A stretch of DNA of 64,000 nucleotides from Comamonas sp009360615 (GTDB lineage: Bacteria > Pseudomonadota > Gammaproteobacteria > Burkholderiales > Burkholderiaceae_C): the NCBI RefSeq assembly GCF_035784015.1, contig NZ_JALKOW010000004.1; one strand, given 5' to 3'. A program made the position numbers and the translations under genes. The notes under the pieces were generated by a model. That model was not told the DNA's origin. It worked only from the letters and a program-made list of their open reading frames with translations, and ran no database searches. The stretch's first letter is position 1, and each line of letters starts with the position of its first letter. Below, one piece after another: positions 33,523-41,580 of the stretch.

Positions 33523-35337
33523 TCAGGGCGCTTTGATTAAACATGGGTTACGGGCTGCGGCCTCTTGAAAATCAACCCATTGCGTACCAGCGGACACGAC
33601 CCGTTGGATTGTTTCTCGCGGGGACTTTCGCAAAAAGCTACCGCCCTGCGCCAACGACGTAGCGGCTGCAGCCCCGTCTCCTTCTAGCAGGTCGCGCAAG
33701 GTCTGGTGGACAGCCGCCGTAGTGTAAGGACTTGCATCATTGGCCTGCAGTGCTGCCACCACATTCGGATTAGCCTGTGCATAGGCTTGGCTCAACCACA
33801 ATAGGGCCGGCACTTCGTAAGCATCCACTGTCACCCGGTTCGTATCCAGCGTGTTGCAGCGCTGGTCGGCTATTCCCTGCCCATGATCGGATACATACAG
33901 CAGTACCACCGAACGCGCATTCTGCTCAAGAGTCTCAATTACTTGATCAAGCACCATATCGGTATAAGCTACGCTATTTTGGTAAGCCTGTTCTGCACTA
34001 CTTGGCACGGCAAAGGGGCCAAAACCCGGCGGGTACCGGTGCTCAAACCGGAAGTGGCTACCCATGGTGTGCAACACCACAAATGTCCGACCATTCTGCG
34101 CCGCCAAAAAACGCCTCAATGCAGGAACCAGCACTTCGTCATGACTGCCCTGCGCTAAAAAACTGGAAGGATTCAAAAACGCCCTGGACTGAGCCTCATC
34201 AGCATACGCTGCGATCACACCATCGAACTCCCCCACTGCTGCTTGATTCGAGAACCATCCGGTGCGGTAGCCGACTTTAGCCACCTCCGACAGAATCGAG
34301 CGCGTGGCCTGAGGATTTGGTGTGCCGTCCGGCCAAAGCACAGGCTGAGCCGTCAACATGGAGGGCACTGCCTGGCGGGTCGAAACGGTTTGCGCCACCA
34401 CATTGGAAAAGGGGTACACATGCTCACCTCGACTCAGGCGTTGCTGCAACCGAGGTGTCGTCTGGACACCATCCTGTGGATGGAACAGACCCCAGGCTTT
34501 GCGAGAGGAAGACTCTCCAATCACCAATACCACCACCTCAGGAGCACTTTCCGCCAGCCTGAGCGAATCTGGTGTCTCATGCATATTGGCAATAGAAGTC
34601 TCCACCACCTGCCTCGCTTGCCAATACTGCGCCAGAGCCCAAGGCAGCTCGTAGGGAAAGGCCAAGGGCAGATCACCGTCGATGCCAATGGGCCGATCCC
34701 CTGTTTTGAAAGGATTTTCGTTTACCACTATCTGCGTCTGATCACTGGGAAGCCTCCCCTTCCTCCCCTGCTCCCCGGCACTCCACTGAATGAGTGCAGG
34801 AAGTAGGAGCAAACCAACACACGCTAGCAAAATCAGCACCCGCGGCCGCCCGGCCAAGCGCCAATGGCGCTGACGCCAAAGCCAAAATAACACCACGCCA
34901 CACATGACATTCCAGAGCAGCATTGCCCACACAATACTGCGCGGAATGGAAAGCAGTAGTCCACTCCATTCGCCCGGACTGCTTGCCATAGCGGTGCCTA
35001 CCAGGCTGGCATTCAACGGAGATTCGTTCACATAGCGCACAGCCACCGAAATAGGTAACCACCACAAGCACAATGCCCACGAAATAATCCATGCCACCCA
35101 AGGCCGGGCAAAAAGCGTCATTGCCAATGTGGCTAGCAACACGGATTTGAACAAGCGATCCAGCATGTCCAACCAGTACGTGGCAGGGTATAAATTCCGT
35201 TCCCAAGGAAGCAGGTTCGGAATATTCCAGACAAGCACCATTACCGCGAAAGTCCACCAAGCAGTGTGCATATACCACTTCGGGGAGTAGAGCGGCAATA
35301 CGTCAGAGGCTGTCTTATGCTTGAGAGACCGGTGCAT
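33523..35337 (-). CDS. Phosphoethanolamine-transferase-like sulfatase-fold membrane protein, copy 2
   Basis: 604 residues with the same layout as copy 1. The N-terminal helices include WWTFAVMVLVWNIPNLLPW, and the catalytic motifs are VLVIGESSSRKAWGLF, HTMGSHFRFEHRYPPGF and YVSDHGQGI. Amino-acid identity with copy 1 is very high in the membrane part and the catalytic core. Nucleotide blocks around 33771-33900 and 31651-31780 are almost the same, whereas the linker (about residues 185-215) and extreme C terminus differ. This points to a tandem duplication with continued exchange or selection on the core. The two may differ in acceptor or regulation. The start is by comparison with copy 1 (both MxRS). 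Confidence 0.87.
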   Translation of the reverse strand: MHRSLKHKTASDVLPLYSPKWYMHTAWWTFAVMVLVWNIPNLLPWERNLYPATYWLDMLDRLFKSVLLATLAMTLFARPWVAWIISWALCLWWLPISVAVRYVNESPLNASLVGTAMASSPGEWSGLLLSIPRSIVWAMLLWNVMCGVVLFWLWRQRHWRLAGRPRVLILLACVGLLLLPALIQWSAGEQGRKGRLPSDQTQIVVNENPFKTGDRPIGIDGDLPLAFPYELPWALAQYWQARQVVETSIANMHETPDSLRLAESAPEVVVLVIGESSSRKAWGLFHPQDGVQTTPRLQQRLSRGEHVYPFSNVVAQTVSTRQAVPSMLTAQPVLWPDGTPNPQATRSILSEVAKVGYRTGWFSNQAAVGEFDGVIAAYADEAQSRAFLNPSSFLAQGSHDEVLVPALRRFLAAQNGRTFVVLHTMGSHFRFEHRYPPGFGPFAVPSSAEQAYQNSVAYTDMVLDQVIETLEQNARSVVLLYVSDHGQGIADQRCNTLDTNRVTVDAYEVPALLWLSQAYAQANPNVVAALQANDASPYTTAAVHQTLRDLLEGDGAAAATSLAQGGSFLRKSPRETIQRVVSAGTQWVDFQEAAARNPCLIKAP

Positions 35338-35518
35338 AGCGAGTTATGAGTTATCTTTCAACGCAGTACAAAGTGGGAAGACTGAAAAAAACATCCGAAA
35401 TTTAATCATTCACAATCCGAAATGCAGTAGTATTGACTACGAATGCGAATAAGGAGTGGTGAGGCTTTATAATCTGAGGCGATGTCAGATAGAAAGAAAA
35501 GACACATCTCACAAGCGA

Positions 35519-36904
35519 TCAATTGACTGTAAAGCTGATGGATGAAACCTGATTTTTTTCAAACTTCTCTCGTGATTCTTCATCATTAAAAATTGGAGCA
35601 TGATCTCCAACGACAATAACCTTCATACCCTTCAGTGCTGGGTCATGGGTCATTTTTTCCAGTTCTTTAAAAAATTGAGAATGTAGCTGGTGATATATAC
35701 ACAGCTGTTCTGAATAATTTTCTCCTAGCCCATTTTTACAAATGGCTTCATCATAGAAACTGATATCACGTTTATCATAAGGCGTATGAGAATTTAAACT
35801 CATCCAGTACAAAAATACCTTGGGCACTGACTTCAGCTCATGCAATGCATGCTCAAATAAATAACGATCACAGTATCCAGGAAATGAATAGCACTCTTTG
35901 GTCTTGTCGAAAGGCAAATTCTCCTTAAATAACATTTTCTGCATACCCACTAAGGGATACCATGTCATCCGGTCATACATGGTTCCGTGTGCACCATGGA
36001 GAGACACCGTTTTATACCCGTTAGCCAGCAAATCATTGGGCAGACACCCTATGAGGTCTTCTTTATTCACTTTTCTAAATTTCAGCTTAGTGGGAACAAT
36101 TCCACACAGCTCTCTGAATTCACCATAGATAGTCGCACCACCAGACGAGACACTTCCTATTTTCAAATTACTGATATTTTTGCTTTGAACTAGAGAAGAT
36201 ATCTCATGGTTCACGATTTTTTCATCTTTTGATTTTCCCCATGACTCGGCCACAACCAGCATAAGCTTATCCGGCAACCCAGAAGTATCTCCCCAGGCCA
36301 AATGAACTGCAGAGGGTTTCTTGATCGGCAAGAACTCTCCCTTTTCGTCACTGGTTAACGCATAAACTTCTCTGTTTAAACCCATCACCTCACTGCTGAC
36401 ATAAAGAGAACTACCGAAAATCAGATTCCCACGAGAGGTCAATGTCGGTCGTATGAAATTTCCATCTCTCAAAGATAATGTAAATTGCGTCATCAAGAGA
36501 AGAATTCCTAAAACAGCAAATCTTTTCCAACCCACATATTTCGAAAATTTTCCAATAGCCACAAAAAATAGAATCAACAAGGAAAAATATAGAACAAACA
36601 AGAAAATATAAGATCTCTTAGCCTCAGAGAAAAAACTCAAAACAGTTTCCACTTGAGAAATATCGAACAGATATAAAATCGAAGACATTCCCAACACAAG
36701 CTCTATTGCAATAGAGAAGACGAACAATGGAATGGCAATCCACTTCTTCCCCATTAAAATAAAAAAGAAGGATGCATACATTTCTATGCTGAATATGTAC
36801 CTTTTATATCCAAAAAAATATGACAAATACTCGAAAAACAAACTAAAAATAAAAAAAGCACCTGGAATAATCCAAACCTTCCAGTAATTCTTGCTTAACG
36901 TCAT
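35519..36904 (-). CDS. LtaS/OpgB-fold phosphotransferase linked to the pilin locus
   Basis: 461 residues, visibly AT-rich coding unlike the core genes. Five hydrophobic segments lie in residues ~10-145, then a periplasmic sulfatase-fold domain. The active-site pattern follows lipoteichoic-acid synthase: metal-binding Glu220 in LMLVVAESWGK, putative Thr nucleophile Thr258 in SVSSGGATIYGEFRELCG, His373 in MSLNSHTPYDKR, and Asp434-His435 in VVVGDHAPIF. Relatives transfer phosphoglycerol or phosphoethanolamine from lipids. It starts 3 bp after the TfpZ-like gene, so the two are co-translated. Inference: it decorates the neighbouring pilin, as Neisseria PptA does. A cell-envelope glycan acceptor is the main alternative. 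Confidence 0.82.
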   Translation of the reverse strand: MTLSKNYWKVWIIPGAFFIFSLFFEYLSYFFGYKRYIFSIEMYASFFFILMGKKWIAIPLFVFSIAIELVLGMSSILYLFDISQVETVLSFFSEAKRSYIFLFVLYFSLLILFFVAIGKFSKYVGWKRFAVLGILLLMTQFTLSLRDGNFIRPTLTSRGNLIFGSSLYVSSEVMGLNREVYALTSDEKGEFLPIKKPSAVHLAWGDTSGLPDKLMLVVAESWGKSKDEKIVNHEISSLVQSKNISNLKIGSVSSGGATIYGEFRELCGIVPTKLKFRKVNKEDLIGCLPNDLLANGYKTVSLHGAHGTMYDRMTWYPLVGMQKMLFKENLPFDKTKECYSFPGYCDRYLFEHALHELKSVPKVFLYWMSLNSHTPYDKRDISFYDEAICKNGLGENYSEQLCIYHQLHSQFFKELEKMTHDPALKGMKVIVVGDHAPIFNDEESREKFEKNQVSSISFTVN

Positions 36905-36907
36905 TTT

Positions 36908-37678
36908 CTATTCAGAAATAAATCCATCAATTTCTGCGTATGCAATCAATGCCGCACTGTTCTTATCGATAAAGACTATCCAGCCCATATTTTTCTCAGA
37001 AGTCAAAGGAAGCCACAGCACACTTTCCGAAGAATAGCCATTGCTTTTTAGAAGCTCATGGATGGTATTTTTTTCATCTGGTCTGTATTTATACAAAAAG
37101 CTTACCTCATGGGCCACACTCAATATTTTCTCCTTGGAGTCAATATATTGCGCCCACCAATCAGGGCGCACTGATGGAGGTATCCCATTAAGGGACATTT
37201 CCAGGCTTTTCAGGTACTCCTGTCCGTCATTGGGCTCCCTTAGGCCTATGACTTTCGGCCCATCCCAAAATTTATTTTCAAGACCTTTCGGAGCCATGGA
37301 ATTTTTTTTGCTCTGAACCTCAGAGGCCGTCACCACGCGAAATCTGTCAACTTCGAAAACCGTATATAGCGGACGTGCTTCCTTTAACGCATAGCAGCCA
37401 TAGGAAAGAGCGCCAAGTTGAATAATGGCTACAACAGCCATATCAAAAAATATTTCTTTGTTTTTCTTATTTTTATTGAATACTATAAAAGTCAGAACGG
37501 GCCCACAAATCAGATCTACACATAAAATCAGCAGAAAAATTCTTCCTCCGTCAGAAATTTTATAGTAAGGATATGGAAACCAAACTTTAAATATAAGCCA
37601 TGCAATAATAATTGCAATCACTACAGAGATTGCAAAATGGATAGCGCTGACCTTTAATTTATCTTGAATCGACATCAC
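36908..37678 (-). CDS. tfpZ: TfpX/TfpZ family type IV pilin accessory protein
   Basis: 256 residues. Three helices in the first ~100 (SAIHFAISVVIAIIIAWLIF, FLLILCVDLICGPVLTFIVF, MAVVAIIQLGALSYGCYALK) precede a periplasmic domain containing RPLYTVFEVDRFRVVTASEV. That N-terminal pattern identifies the TfpX/TfpY/TfpZ family encoded beside pilA in several Pseudomonas aeruginosa pilin groups, where they promote surface piliation of the cognate pilin. The gene is AT-rich. It follows pilA by 58 bp with a strong terminator between them, and precedes the LtaS-like gene by 3 bp. Which letter (X, Y or Z) fits best is uncertain. Confidence 0.88.
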   Translation of the reverse strand: MMSIQDKLKVSAIHFAISVVIAIIIAWLIFKVWFPYPYYKISDGGRIFLLILCVDLICGPVLTFIVFNKNKKNKEIFFDMAVVAIIQLGALSYGCYALKEARPLYTVFEVDRFRVVTASEVQSKKNSMAPKGLENKFWDGPKVIGLREPNDGQEYLKSLEMSLNGIPPSVRPDWWAQYIDSKEKILSVAHEVSFLYKYRPDEKNTIHELLKSNGYSSESVLWLPLTSEKNMGWIVFIDKNSAALIAYAEIDGFISE

Positions 37679-37688
37679 TCAATCAAAT

Positions 37689-37715
37689 AAAAAGGGCGCA
37701 AACGCGCCCTTTTTT
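37689..37715 (-). terminator. Terminator between pilA and the accessory gene
   Basis: Perfect stem AAAAAGGGCGC / GCGCCCTTTTT with loop AAAC; on the minus strand it ends in a T5 run. It lies 22 bp after the pilA stop, so most pilA transcripts should end here and the downstream genes be made by read-through. Confidence 0.88.
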
Positions 37716-37736
37716 ATCTATGTGCTAATACCGCGA

Positions 37737-38318
37737 TTAACGGCACTCTGCAGGTGAAAACTTGGCTCTCACGCCATTATCTCCAGCAGCGGTGACCGTT
37801 ACTTTGCGAGCCTTTGCCGTATTAGCAGTCTCGCCGGTGCACATCCAGTCCAGTGCGCCTGTCGTACCATCACTCCAAGCAGTAGCCAGGGTCACAGGAG
37901 CAGTGCTTGCGTTCGCTGTACGAACACGTGGGTACAGCCAGATTTGATTCTCGGTTGATTTCATACCACCGACGGTGGCCGCGTTGTAGGTAATAACGAT
38001 TCTGTCGTCAACGCCGCCACTCGCGCCGGAACCTTGGGCACTAAACTTAACCGACGCCACATACTTGGAGTTTGCGCCAGTGCTGCCAGCCTGCTCGTTC
38101 CAGTTGGTGGTAAAGCGCTGGTAATCAGCCAAGGCAGCTACGCCATCCGTAGCCAAGGCAGAACGAGCGGGCTGAGCCAGGTTAAACCCTTCAGTCACAC
38201 GCGTACGCACGGTGTAGTCCTGATAAGCAGGCAGAGCCACAGCAGCCAGAATACCGATGATCGCCACAACGATCATCAGTTCGATCAGGGTAAAACCCTT
38301 TTGAATGGAACGCTTCAC
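37737..38318 (-). CDS. pilA: Type IV major pilin
   Basis: 193-residue prepilin. The leader MKRSIQKG is cut before Phe by prepilin peptidase, and the mature N terminus FTLIELMIVVAIIGILAAVA carries the essential Glu5. The globular part ends with a disulfide-bounded D-region between Cys in DWMCTGETANT and Cys in FSPAECR. Glycine/serine-rich loops (AGSTGANS, SAQGSGASGG) offer possible O-linked modification sites. The start is GTG at 38316-38318 with GGGAG 6 nt upstream. A sigma-54 promoter lies upstream and a strong terminator downstream, both typical of a highly expressed pilin controlled by PilS-PilR. Accessory genes follow. Confidence 0.95.
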   Translation of the reverse strand: MKRSIQKGFTLIELMIVVAIIGILAAVALPAYQDYTVRTRVTEGFNLAQPARSALATDGVAALADYQRFTTNWNEQAGSTGANSKYVASVKFSAQGSGASGGVDDRIVITYNAATVGGMKSTENQIWLYPRVRTANASTAPVTLATAWSDGTTGALDWMCTGETANTAKARKVTVTAAGDNGVRAKFSPAECR

Positions 38319-38354
38319 TTCAAACTCCCTAGTTGGATGAGACCCAAGGTATCA

Positions 38355-38370
38355 AGCAAGCTGCATGCCA
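38355..38370 (-). promoter_or_regulatory. Sigma-54 promoter of pilA
   Basis: On the minus strand the sequence reads TGGCATGCAGCTTGCT. It has the GG and GC dinucleotides with exact -24/-12 spacing and a single mismatch (TGGCAT for TGGCAC). The start point would lie near 38345, about 27 nt before the GTG. Confidence 0.8.
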
Positions 38371-38464
38371 ACAATTTGGCAAAGGCAGGTCATATCCAAG
38401 ACGACACGTTTGGCAACATTCAGGCGAGTTTGAGTAACAATTTTGATCATCCAATCGCAATTGG

Positions 38465-38478
38465 TGACAAATTTGTCA
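38465..38478. promoter_or_regulatory. Perfect palindrome upstream of pilA, candidate activator site
   Basis: TGACAAATTTGTCA is a perfect 14-bp inverted repeat about 95-110 bp upstream of the sigma-54 promoter, a normal distance for an enhancer-binding activator such as PilR. A GTGTC motif also occurs on the minus strand near 38405. Assignment to PilR is inference. Confidence 0.4.
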
Positions 38479-38506
38479 GACGTTTAACGCCCGTCAAGGC
38501 AGCCAG

Positions 38507-39223
38507 TCACTCGACGACAAACCGCATGGAGCTGCCGGCCAGCTCCACCGTATCGCCATTGAGCAGGGGCACGGACAGCGGCCCGACCACCTGACCGTTG
38601 AGCCTGAGGTCTTGGCTGGCACCTTCGAGCTGGGTGAGCACGAAACCATGAGGCTTCTGGGTAATGGAAGCGATGGCCACACCGGGCTTGCCCAGGGTGG
38701 TGACGACCTTGTAGAGGGGGATTTCCTTGCCTGCCAGGCTGCCGGTGAGCATGCGGATCACGGCGTGGCGCTCGGGCAGCGCGGCCAGCGCGCCCTGGAT
38801 GGTGGAGCTGAAGCTGGAGATTTCGCCAAACCCTGACGGACTGGCCAGTTTGGCGTGGCCGCTGTCTGCCTGTTCCGAAATATGCGCCAGCGATTTTTTG
38901 CCACCCTGGGCAGACGCCGTGTTCGTATCGGCGATCACGGTGTCGAGAAAGCGGATTTTGTAGCGCCCGATGTCCAGCAGGTCGCCATTCAGCAGGTCCT
39001 GCTTCTGGATGGCACGGCCATTGACATAGGTGCCGTTGGTGCTGCGCAGGTCTTCGATGCTGACTTTGCCGCCAGCGATGGTGAGCACGGCATGCTCGCC
39101 GCTGACCGCCAGATTCTCGATCACGATGTCGTTATAGGGACGACGACCCAGGGTCGTGCGCTCCTTGGTGAGCTGCACTTCCTTGATGACGGCGCCGTCG
39201 ATTGAGATGACCAAAGTCGGCAT
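38507..39223 (-). CDS. Double FHA-domain protein
   Basis: 238 residues. The N-terminal FHA domain (about 1-95) has the phosphothreonine-binding pattern TTLGRRPYNDIVIENLAVSG, then EHAVL, then LRSTNGTYVNG, complete with Gly-Arg, Ser-x-x-His-like and Thr-Asn-Gly residues. A second, weaker FHA-like domain (about 150-238) reads TTLGKPGVAIASITQKPHGF with LRLNGQVVGPLSVPLLNGD and lacks the GR and SxxH residues. A flexible linker separates them. FHA domains read Ser/Thr-phosphorylated partners; no kinase is encoded nearby. It lies upstream of pilA on the same strand, but pilA has its own promoter, so linkage may be positional only. Confidence 0.9.
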   Translation of the reverse strand: MPTLVISIDGAVIKEVQLTKERTTLGRRPYNDIVIENLAVSGEHAVLTIAGGKVSIEDLRSTNGTYVNGRAIQKQDLLNGDLLDIGRYKIRFLDTVIADTNTASAQGGKKSLAHISEQADSGHAKLASPSGFGEISSFSSTIQGALAALPERHAVIRMLTGSLAGKEIPLYKVVTTLGKPGVAIASITQKPHGFVLTQLEGASQDLRLNGQVVGPLSVPLLNGDTVELAGSSMRFVVE

Positions 39224-39463
39224 GCTCGAAGCTCCTGAGGAAACGCCAAGTCCCGCTTGGCTGCACTGGCTGGGATCACTCGCACCCGCGTATGTGATTC
39301 AGCGCTTCACTCCGAATCGTAACTGGATGAAACGCCCTTGCATGCCGCATCTTATTTCACTAATTCGATGAAGCCGGCCATCCCATTGAAATTTTCAACC
39401 CGGCCGCCATCCGCCTGCAATATCCCCGGAATCGCCCCGGCGCGCGCAAGCGCCACATAAGAA
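39224..39463. other. Intergenic region upstream of the FHA gene
   Basis: About 240 bp between the FHA gene start and the ssb terminator, with no supported gene. It must carry the FHA promoter; no hexamers assigned. Confidence 0.35.
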
Positions 39464-39490
39464 AAGCCCGCGCTCCAATGGCGCGGGCTT
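39464..39490 (-). terminator. Terminator of ssb
   Basis: Perfect 10-bp stem AAGCCCGCGC / GCGCGGGCTT with loop TCCAATG, followed on the minus strand by TTTTCTT, 47 bp past the ssb stop codon. Confidence 0.85.
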
Positions 39491-39537
39491 CACAGAACAC
39501 AGAACCGTGGAAAGCGACAGCTGCCGCTTTCCGTGAT

Positions 39538-40086
39538 TTAGAACGGGATGTCGTCATCCATATCGTCAAAGCCCGAGGCCGCTCGCTGGGGAGGAGGCGC
39601 CATGGGTGCGGGCGCAGAACGCTGCTGCATCGGGGCCGGTGCGGGGCGTTGCTGCATGGGCGCGGGAGCCGGACGGCTGGGTGCCTGATAGCTGCTTTCA
39701 CCGTAACCATCGTCGCTGCCGTAGCCACCTTGCTGCTGACCGCCGCCCTGGCGGCTGCCCAGCATCTGCATGCTGTCGGCGCGGATTTCGGTCGCGTAGC
39801 GCTCCTGACCGGAGGCCTGATCGGTCCATTTGCGGGTGCGCAGGCTGCCTTCCACATAGACCTGGCTGCCCTTGCGCAGATACTGCCCCACGATTTCGGC
39901 CAGCTTGCCGTTGAAGACCACGCGGTGCCATTCGGTGGCTTCGCGGTTTTCACCGGTGTTCTTGTCGCGCCAGCGGTCCGTGGTGGCGATGGTCACATTG
40001 GCCACCTGATCGCCGCTGGGGAAGGTACGCATTTCGGGGTCACGACCCAGATTGCCGACGATGATGACTTTGTTGACGGATGCCAT
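39538..40086 (-). CDS. ssb: Single-stranded DNA-binding protein
   Basis: 182 residues. The OB fold is complete: MASVNKVIIVGNLGRDPEMR, VANVTIATTDRWRDKNTGE, TEWHRVVFNGKLAEIVGQYL, GSQVYVEGSLRTRKW. A disordered linker rich in Gln, Gly, Pro and Ala follows, and the conserved acidic tip DDMDDDIPF recruits repair and replication partners. The linker contains a short internal repeat, PAPAPMQQR and variants, three times. Upstream on the same strand is an MFS gene, the usual neighbour of ssb in betaproteobacteria, but 258 bp with a repeat element separate them. Confidence 0.97.
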   Translation of the reverse strand: MASVNKVIIVGNLGRDPEMRTFPSGDQVANVTIATTDRWRDKNTGENREATEWHRVVFNGKLAEIVGQYLRKGSQVYVEGSLRTRKWTDQASGQERYATEIRADSMQMLGSRQGGGQQQGGYGSDDGYGESSYQAPSRPAPAPMQQRPAPAPMQQRSAPAPMAPPPQRAASGFDDMDDDIPF

Positions 40087-40282
40087 AGAGATACCTTTTC
40101 AAAAAGTGGCACGGGCAATCACGAAAGGTCCCGAACCAATGAACCTCGTATTCTGCCCCAAGCCAGCCATAACGAGCACGGGATTGCCCTATATCCCATC
40201 ACGGCGATACATGGTGCCCCAGCAGAAAAGGGGCCACTGCGCGCGAGCAGCCGAGCAAGGGCAGCCCCGCTGCGAGGGCTGC

Positions 40283-40332
40283 GTCCCCCTCCGCGCAGCA
40301 GAGAGGGGGAAGGCGCACAGCGCCTCAGGGGG
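40283..40332 (+). repeat. Dispersed C/G-rich repeat, family 2, copy A
   Basis: Starts GTCCCCCTCCGCGCAGC, continues GAGAGGGGGAAGGCGC and ends GCGCCTCAGGGGG. The ends form two hairpins (CCCCCTC/GAGGGGG and GGCGC/GCGCC). Related copies lie at 49278 and 62375. Confidence 0.6.
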
Positions 40333-40344
40333 TGTTGCTGTAAG

Positions 40345-41580
40345 TCAGTGACGGCCCACCGGGCGCAATGGCCAGGTCACGATCAGCCACAGGGCCACCA
40401 GCACCGACGTCATGGCGAACAGGCCCGGCACTCCGGCAAATTTGGCGACGGCACCGCCGACAGCGCCGCCGGCAAACAGGCCCAGCGACTGCAGTGTGTT
40501 GTAGGCCCCCAAGGCGGTGCCGCGCAACGGCGTCGGTGCCATGCGCGAGACCAGGCTGGGCTGGGTGGCTTCCAGCGCGTTGAAGCCGCAGAAGAACAGG
40601 AACATCAGCAGCGCCATGCACCAGATCGTCGCAATGGTGCCGCTGGCAGCCAGCATGCCCAGACCGATCTGAACGAGCAGCACCAGGCCGATGGCCCCCA
40701 GCAAGGCCGTGCGCAGCCTGCCCTTGCGTTCCATGGAAAACAGCAGGCCCATGGCCGCAAAGGACAGCAGCACGGCCGGCAGATAGATGTGCCAGTGCTG
40801 CTCCTTGGCCAGACCGGCCTGCACCAGCATGGCCGGCACGGCCACCCACATGGACATCTGCACGGTATGCAGAATGAAGACGCCGAAGTTCAGGCGCAGC
40901 AGATCGGACTGGCCCAGCAGCTCGCCGAAGCGGCCCTTGGGCGCATCGGCATGCTTCCTGGGTTCGGGCGGTACCACCCACAGCACCACGGCAATGCCCG
41001 CCAGCGCCAGCGCACCGGTCAGACCGAAGATGCCGGACAGGCCGATCCAGGCGTTGAGCAGCGGTGCCAGCACCAGCGCCAGCGCAAACATCAGGCCGAT
41101 GCTGCCGCCGACCAGGGCCATAGCCTTCGTACGCACGCCGTCGCGCGTCAGATCGGCCAGCAAGGCCGTGACCGCCGCAGACACCGCGCCGGCCCCCTGA
41201 ATGGCACGCCCCACCATGAGGCCGGTCAGTGAATCGGCCGTGGCTGCAATCAGGCTGCCCGCCGCAAACACCAGCAGGCCGGCGACAATGACCGGCTTGC
41301 GACCGATACGGTCGGAGGCCAGGCCGATGGGCAACTGGAACAGGGCCTGGGTCAAGCCATACAGCCCCATGGCCAGGCCGATCATGGCCGGATCGTCACC
41401 GCCCGGGTATTTGCGCGCCTCCAGCATGAAGACGGGCAGCACGAGGAACAGGCCCAGCATGCGCAGCGCAAAGATCAGCGCCAGGGCCCCGCTGGAGCGG
41501 CGTTCCTGGGAAGTCATGGTGGTGGAGGATTTGTCCGTGCCCTGCGTGCCCGCGCTCGGGGAGGTATTGATTTTTTTCAC
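40345..41580 (-). CDS. MFS transporter upstream of ssb
   Basis: 411 residues with 12 helices. Family motifs are GLASDRIGRKPVIVAGLLVF in loop 2-3 and GRAIQGAGAVSAAVTALLAD in helix 4, as in YajR-like drug/proton antiporters without the C-terminal extension. The open frame begins at a GTG (41578-41580); an ATG at 41515-41517 just before SSGALALIFALRMLG is equally likely. The neighbourhood MFS-ssb-uvrA is a conserved betaproteobacterial arrangement. The substrate is unknown. It diverges from uvrA with a 163-bp gap. Confidence 0.9.
   Translation of the reverse strand: MKKINTSPSAGTQGTDKSSTTMTSQERRSSGALALIFALRMLGLFLVLPVFMLEARKYPGGDDPAMIGLAMGLYGLTQALFQLPIGLASDRIGRKPVIVAGLLVFAAGSLIAATADSLTGLMVGRAIQGAGAVSAAVTALLADLTRDGVRTKAMALVGGSIGLMFALALVLAPLLNAWIGLSGIFGLTGALALAGIAVVLWVVPPEPRKHADAPKGRFGELLGQSDLLRLNFGVFILHTVQMSMWVAVPAMLVQAGLAKEQHWHIYLPAVLLSFAAMGLLFSMERKGRLRTALLGAIGLVLLVQIGLGMLAASGTIATIWCMALLMFLFFCGFNALEATQPSLVSRMAPTPLRGTALGAYNTLQSLGLFAGGAVGGAVAKFAGVPGLFAMTSVLVALWLIVTWPLRPVGRH

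Noticed and set aside
39600..39690. Tandem repeat in ssb as a phase-variable tract
   Set aside because: The repeats are in-frame PAPAPMQQR units in the disordered linker of SSB, where length changes would not alter the frame.
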